Below, in pieces: positions 62,182 through 64,000 of a DNA stretch of 64,000 nucleotides; within the stretch, counting starts at the first letter, position 1, and each line of letters opens with the position of its first letter. The stretch spans positions 5,649,001-5,713,000 of the forward strand of contig JAKCOZ010000041.1 of assembly GCA_022605955.1 (NCBI GenBank), written 5' to 3'. This stretch comes from Rallus limicola (taxonomy: Eukaryota > Chordata > Aves > Gruiformes > Rallidae). The notes below the pieces were generated by a model. That model was not told the DNA's origin. It did no database searches and worked only from the letters and a program-made list of their open reading frames with translations. The position numbers and the translations under genes are program-made.

Positions 62182-62563
62182 ACAGAATCATAGAATGGCA
62201 GGGGTTGGAAGGGAACTCAAGGATCATAGAGCTCCAAACCCCCTGCCACAGGCAGGGCCATCAACCTCAGGCCTGGATCTACCAAAGGTTGCCCAGGGCC
62301 CCATCCAACCTGGCCTTGAACACCTCCAGGGATGGGGGCATCCACCACCTCTCTGGGCAGCCTGTTCCAGCACGTCACTACTCTCTCTGTAAAAAAGTTC
62401 CCCCTAATATCCAATCTAATCCATTCCCCCTTGTCCTGCCATTGTCTACCCTTTTAACAAGTTGAATTCCCTCCTGTTTGTAATGCTTCCTTCAGGGACT
62501 GGAAGGCTGCAATGAGGTGTCCCCCCTGGCTTTCTCTTCTCCAGGCTGAACAAGCCCAGCTCC
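62182..62563 (-). mobile_element. CR1 LINE 3' fragment, minus strand (well preserved)
   Basis: The plus strand is the reversed 3' end of CR1. It begins with the tail 'acagaatcatagaatggcag', then 'gggttggaagggaactcaag', 'gggcagcctgttccagcacg', 'aaaagttccccctaatatcc' and 'ttcttccaggctgaac'-type sequence (62538-62551), ending at about 62563. It is less diverged than the other minus copies, so it is probably the youngest CR1 here. Its truncated 5' end abuts the tail of another CR1 at 62567. Confidence 0.92.
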
Positions 62564-62566
62564 CCC

Positions 62567-62743
62567 AAATCATTAAGGTTGAAAAAGACCTCAAAGATCA
62601 TCTAGTCCAGCTGTCCCCCTACTGCCTATATTACTAACTAAATCATGTCCCAAAATACCTCAGCCAACCTTTCCTTCAACACCCCGAGGCACGGTGACTC
62701 CACCACCTCCCTGGACAACCTGTTCCAAAGCCCATCACTCTAA
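62567..62743 (-). mobile_element. CR1 LINE 3' fragment, minus strand, of a different subfamily
   Basis: Starting right after the preceding copy, a second reversed CR1 tail appears: 'aatcattaaggttgaaaaag', 'acctcaaagatcatctagtc', 'caacctttccttcaacaccc' and 'tccctggacaacctgttcca', ending about 62743. Its 3' UTR differs from its neighbour's, so the two are separate insertions in the same orientation. Confidence 0.85.
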
Positions 62744-64000
62744 AGGAATAGAGAAAAAGACACAAACACCAAAGTAAAAACCAGTCAGCAATGACAACGT
62801 TTGCAGTTTGTCTACTGTCAACATTTCAATTCTCTCAGCAAAGCAAATGAATCCTGAAAAGTACTCAGATGGCTTTGCAGGTGTGTACTGTGCAAGCTTC
62901 AGTACCGACTTACAGAATGAGAGATGGCAAGACAGAACCAGGCTGCCTATCAGTCTCAAAAGGGAAGATATGCACAGCATGTGATCACTAGACAAGAGTA
63001 ATTAGTAGAGCAACGCAAAATAGGATAGATGGGAAGTTCAAACAGAAGGGTTAACTTTTTTCTCCTCCACTTCCTCCCTCCCTCTTCCTCTCTCAAGAAT
63101 CCTTTGATGACAAATAAGTGACTGACATACAGAACTGAAGGAAATGAATAAGCTAGAAGATGAGCAGAAAACAAGGGTGAATCCAGAGAAACGGGACACT
63201 GGACAAGTTGGAAACAGAACGGCTGAGAAACCTCCATATCCGTGACAAAGGAAGCCATCTGAACAGTGGGGAATACATGACTGAATGACTCAATGTGACC
63301 ACAAAAAATAAAAGTCTAATATTCATGTGTACTGTTTCTGCTACCTGCAGGGCACTCAAGTTCCTCAGAAAAATATAGCCCAGACCTCTGTTATCTAGAC
63401 TTATCTCTTCATCTGTGGAAATCACAGAACCCCAATCTATAACTACACCACATCTAGAGAACTAGAGCTCTTCCTACAGACTTATATTCGTAATGTTTAT
63501 GGCAGCGTGGCTCCTATGAACAAAGGGTGTGATCCTCCCTTTGTGCCCACAGGCTCCCACACTCTCCAAAACACCCAGGTGACTATTAGGCTCATTCTTA
63601 ACCAGAACCTCTAATCTTTAGCACTCCATCTTCCCAGGGGAAGAGAGAAAGGATATGCCCCAATGGAAATCCACTAAATGATAATGGAAATTTCGACATT
63701 CTAACAACTTAAACAAATCAAAAGAATGTGGTGATACAAGACTAAATAAATGGGGAAGTAAAAGATGACAAAAAGAAATATAACTTTTAGAATACAAAAG
63801 TCCTGGTCATTGAATCAATTACAGTGAAATTACAGAATTATAATTGAATCAATTACAACTTCCCAAAAGAAGCAGCACAGCCTGTTATATGTTCCATTCA
63901 GGAACTTCTTTGTATTTTATGACCCAGTATAAAACACTGGGTTAACATGTGGTTTCAATTGTGATGTTTATAAAACTGGAAAAATACTGTAATTCACAGA
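62744..64000. other. Non-coding DNA to the window end
   Basis: No gene is recognisable. Minus frames at 62956-63258 (100 codons) and 63153-63425 (90 codons) overlap each other in different frames and match nothing I know. A pyrimidine-rich patch lies at about 63056-63096. Confidence 0.5.

Overview
This window looks like ordinary non-coding DNA from a bird. The main evidence is at least twelve fragments of CR1 LINEs, several ending in the characteristic avian CR1 tail with repeats of a TCTATGAT-like octamer. There are also two LTRs of a family common in bird genomes, beginning TGTCCTGGTTTCAG-like and TATCCTGGGTTCAG-like on the minus strand. This LTR family is, to my knowledge, abundant in Neoaves and not typical of chicken, so a neoavian host is my inference. 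The DNA is AT-rich, CpG-poor and has no bacterial gene organisation. I found no recognisable host protein-coding gene, rRNA, tRNA or CRISPR array. The window is best read as a gene desert or as part of a very long intron.

Layout: 1-11 kb is mostly unique AT-rich DNA with one old CR1 (about 3.95-4.35 kb), a 16-G run and a 16-C run, and a GC-richer pocket at 8.5-9.5 kb. Two CR1 fragments lie back to back at 11.2-11.8 kb. Two minus-strand LTRs of one family lie at 20.27-20.84 kb and 23.64-24.22 kb; the second has a perfect 5-bp target duplication. A minus CR1 lies at 22.3 kb between them. The 24-38 kb stretch is nearly repeat-free except for a short CR1 tail at 29.5 kb. Two plus-strand CR1 copies follow: 38.0-38.6 kb, and 40.5-41.8 kb, which is the longest and carries reverse transcriptase remnants. 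At about 49.2-49.4 kb the minus strand encodes a broken retroviral RNase H segment of ERV-L type. Further CR1 pieces lie at 47.3, 52.8 and 58.3 kb, and a head-to-tail pair at 62.2-62.7 kb.

All coding homology I can support belongs to dead mobile elements (CR1 reverse transcriptase and ERV pol). Long open frames elsewhere are about what chance predicts in this much DNA and are flagged as such. Several AT-rich stretches full of homeodomain-like TAAT cores (43.8-44.3, 45.3-45.6, 48.6-48.8, 50.0-50.2, 60.2-60.35 kb) resemble conserved non-coding elements, but only alignment to other vertebrates can show this. Structurally the window holds several unusually good perfect hairpins (3.9, 12.06, 30.66, 35.1 and 53.7 kb) and a strong G-quadruplex motif (17.84 kb). 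I did not find a convincing novel biological system.
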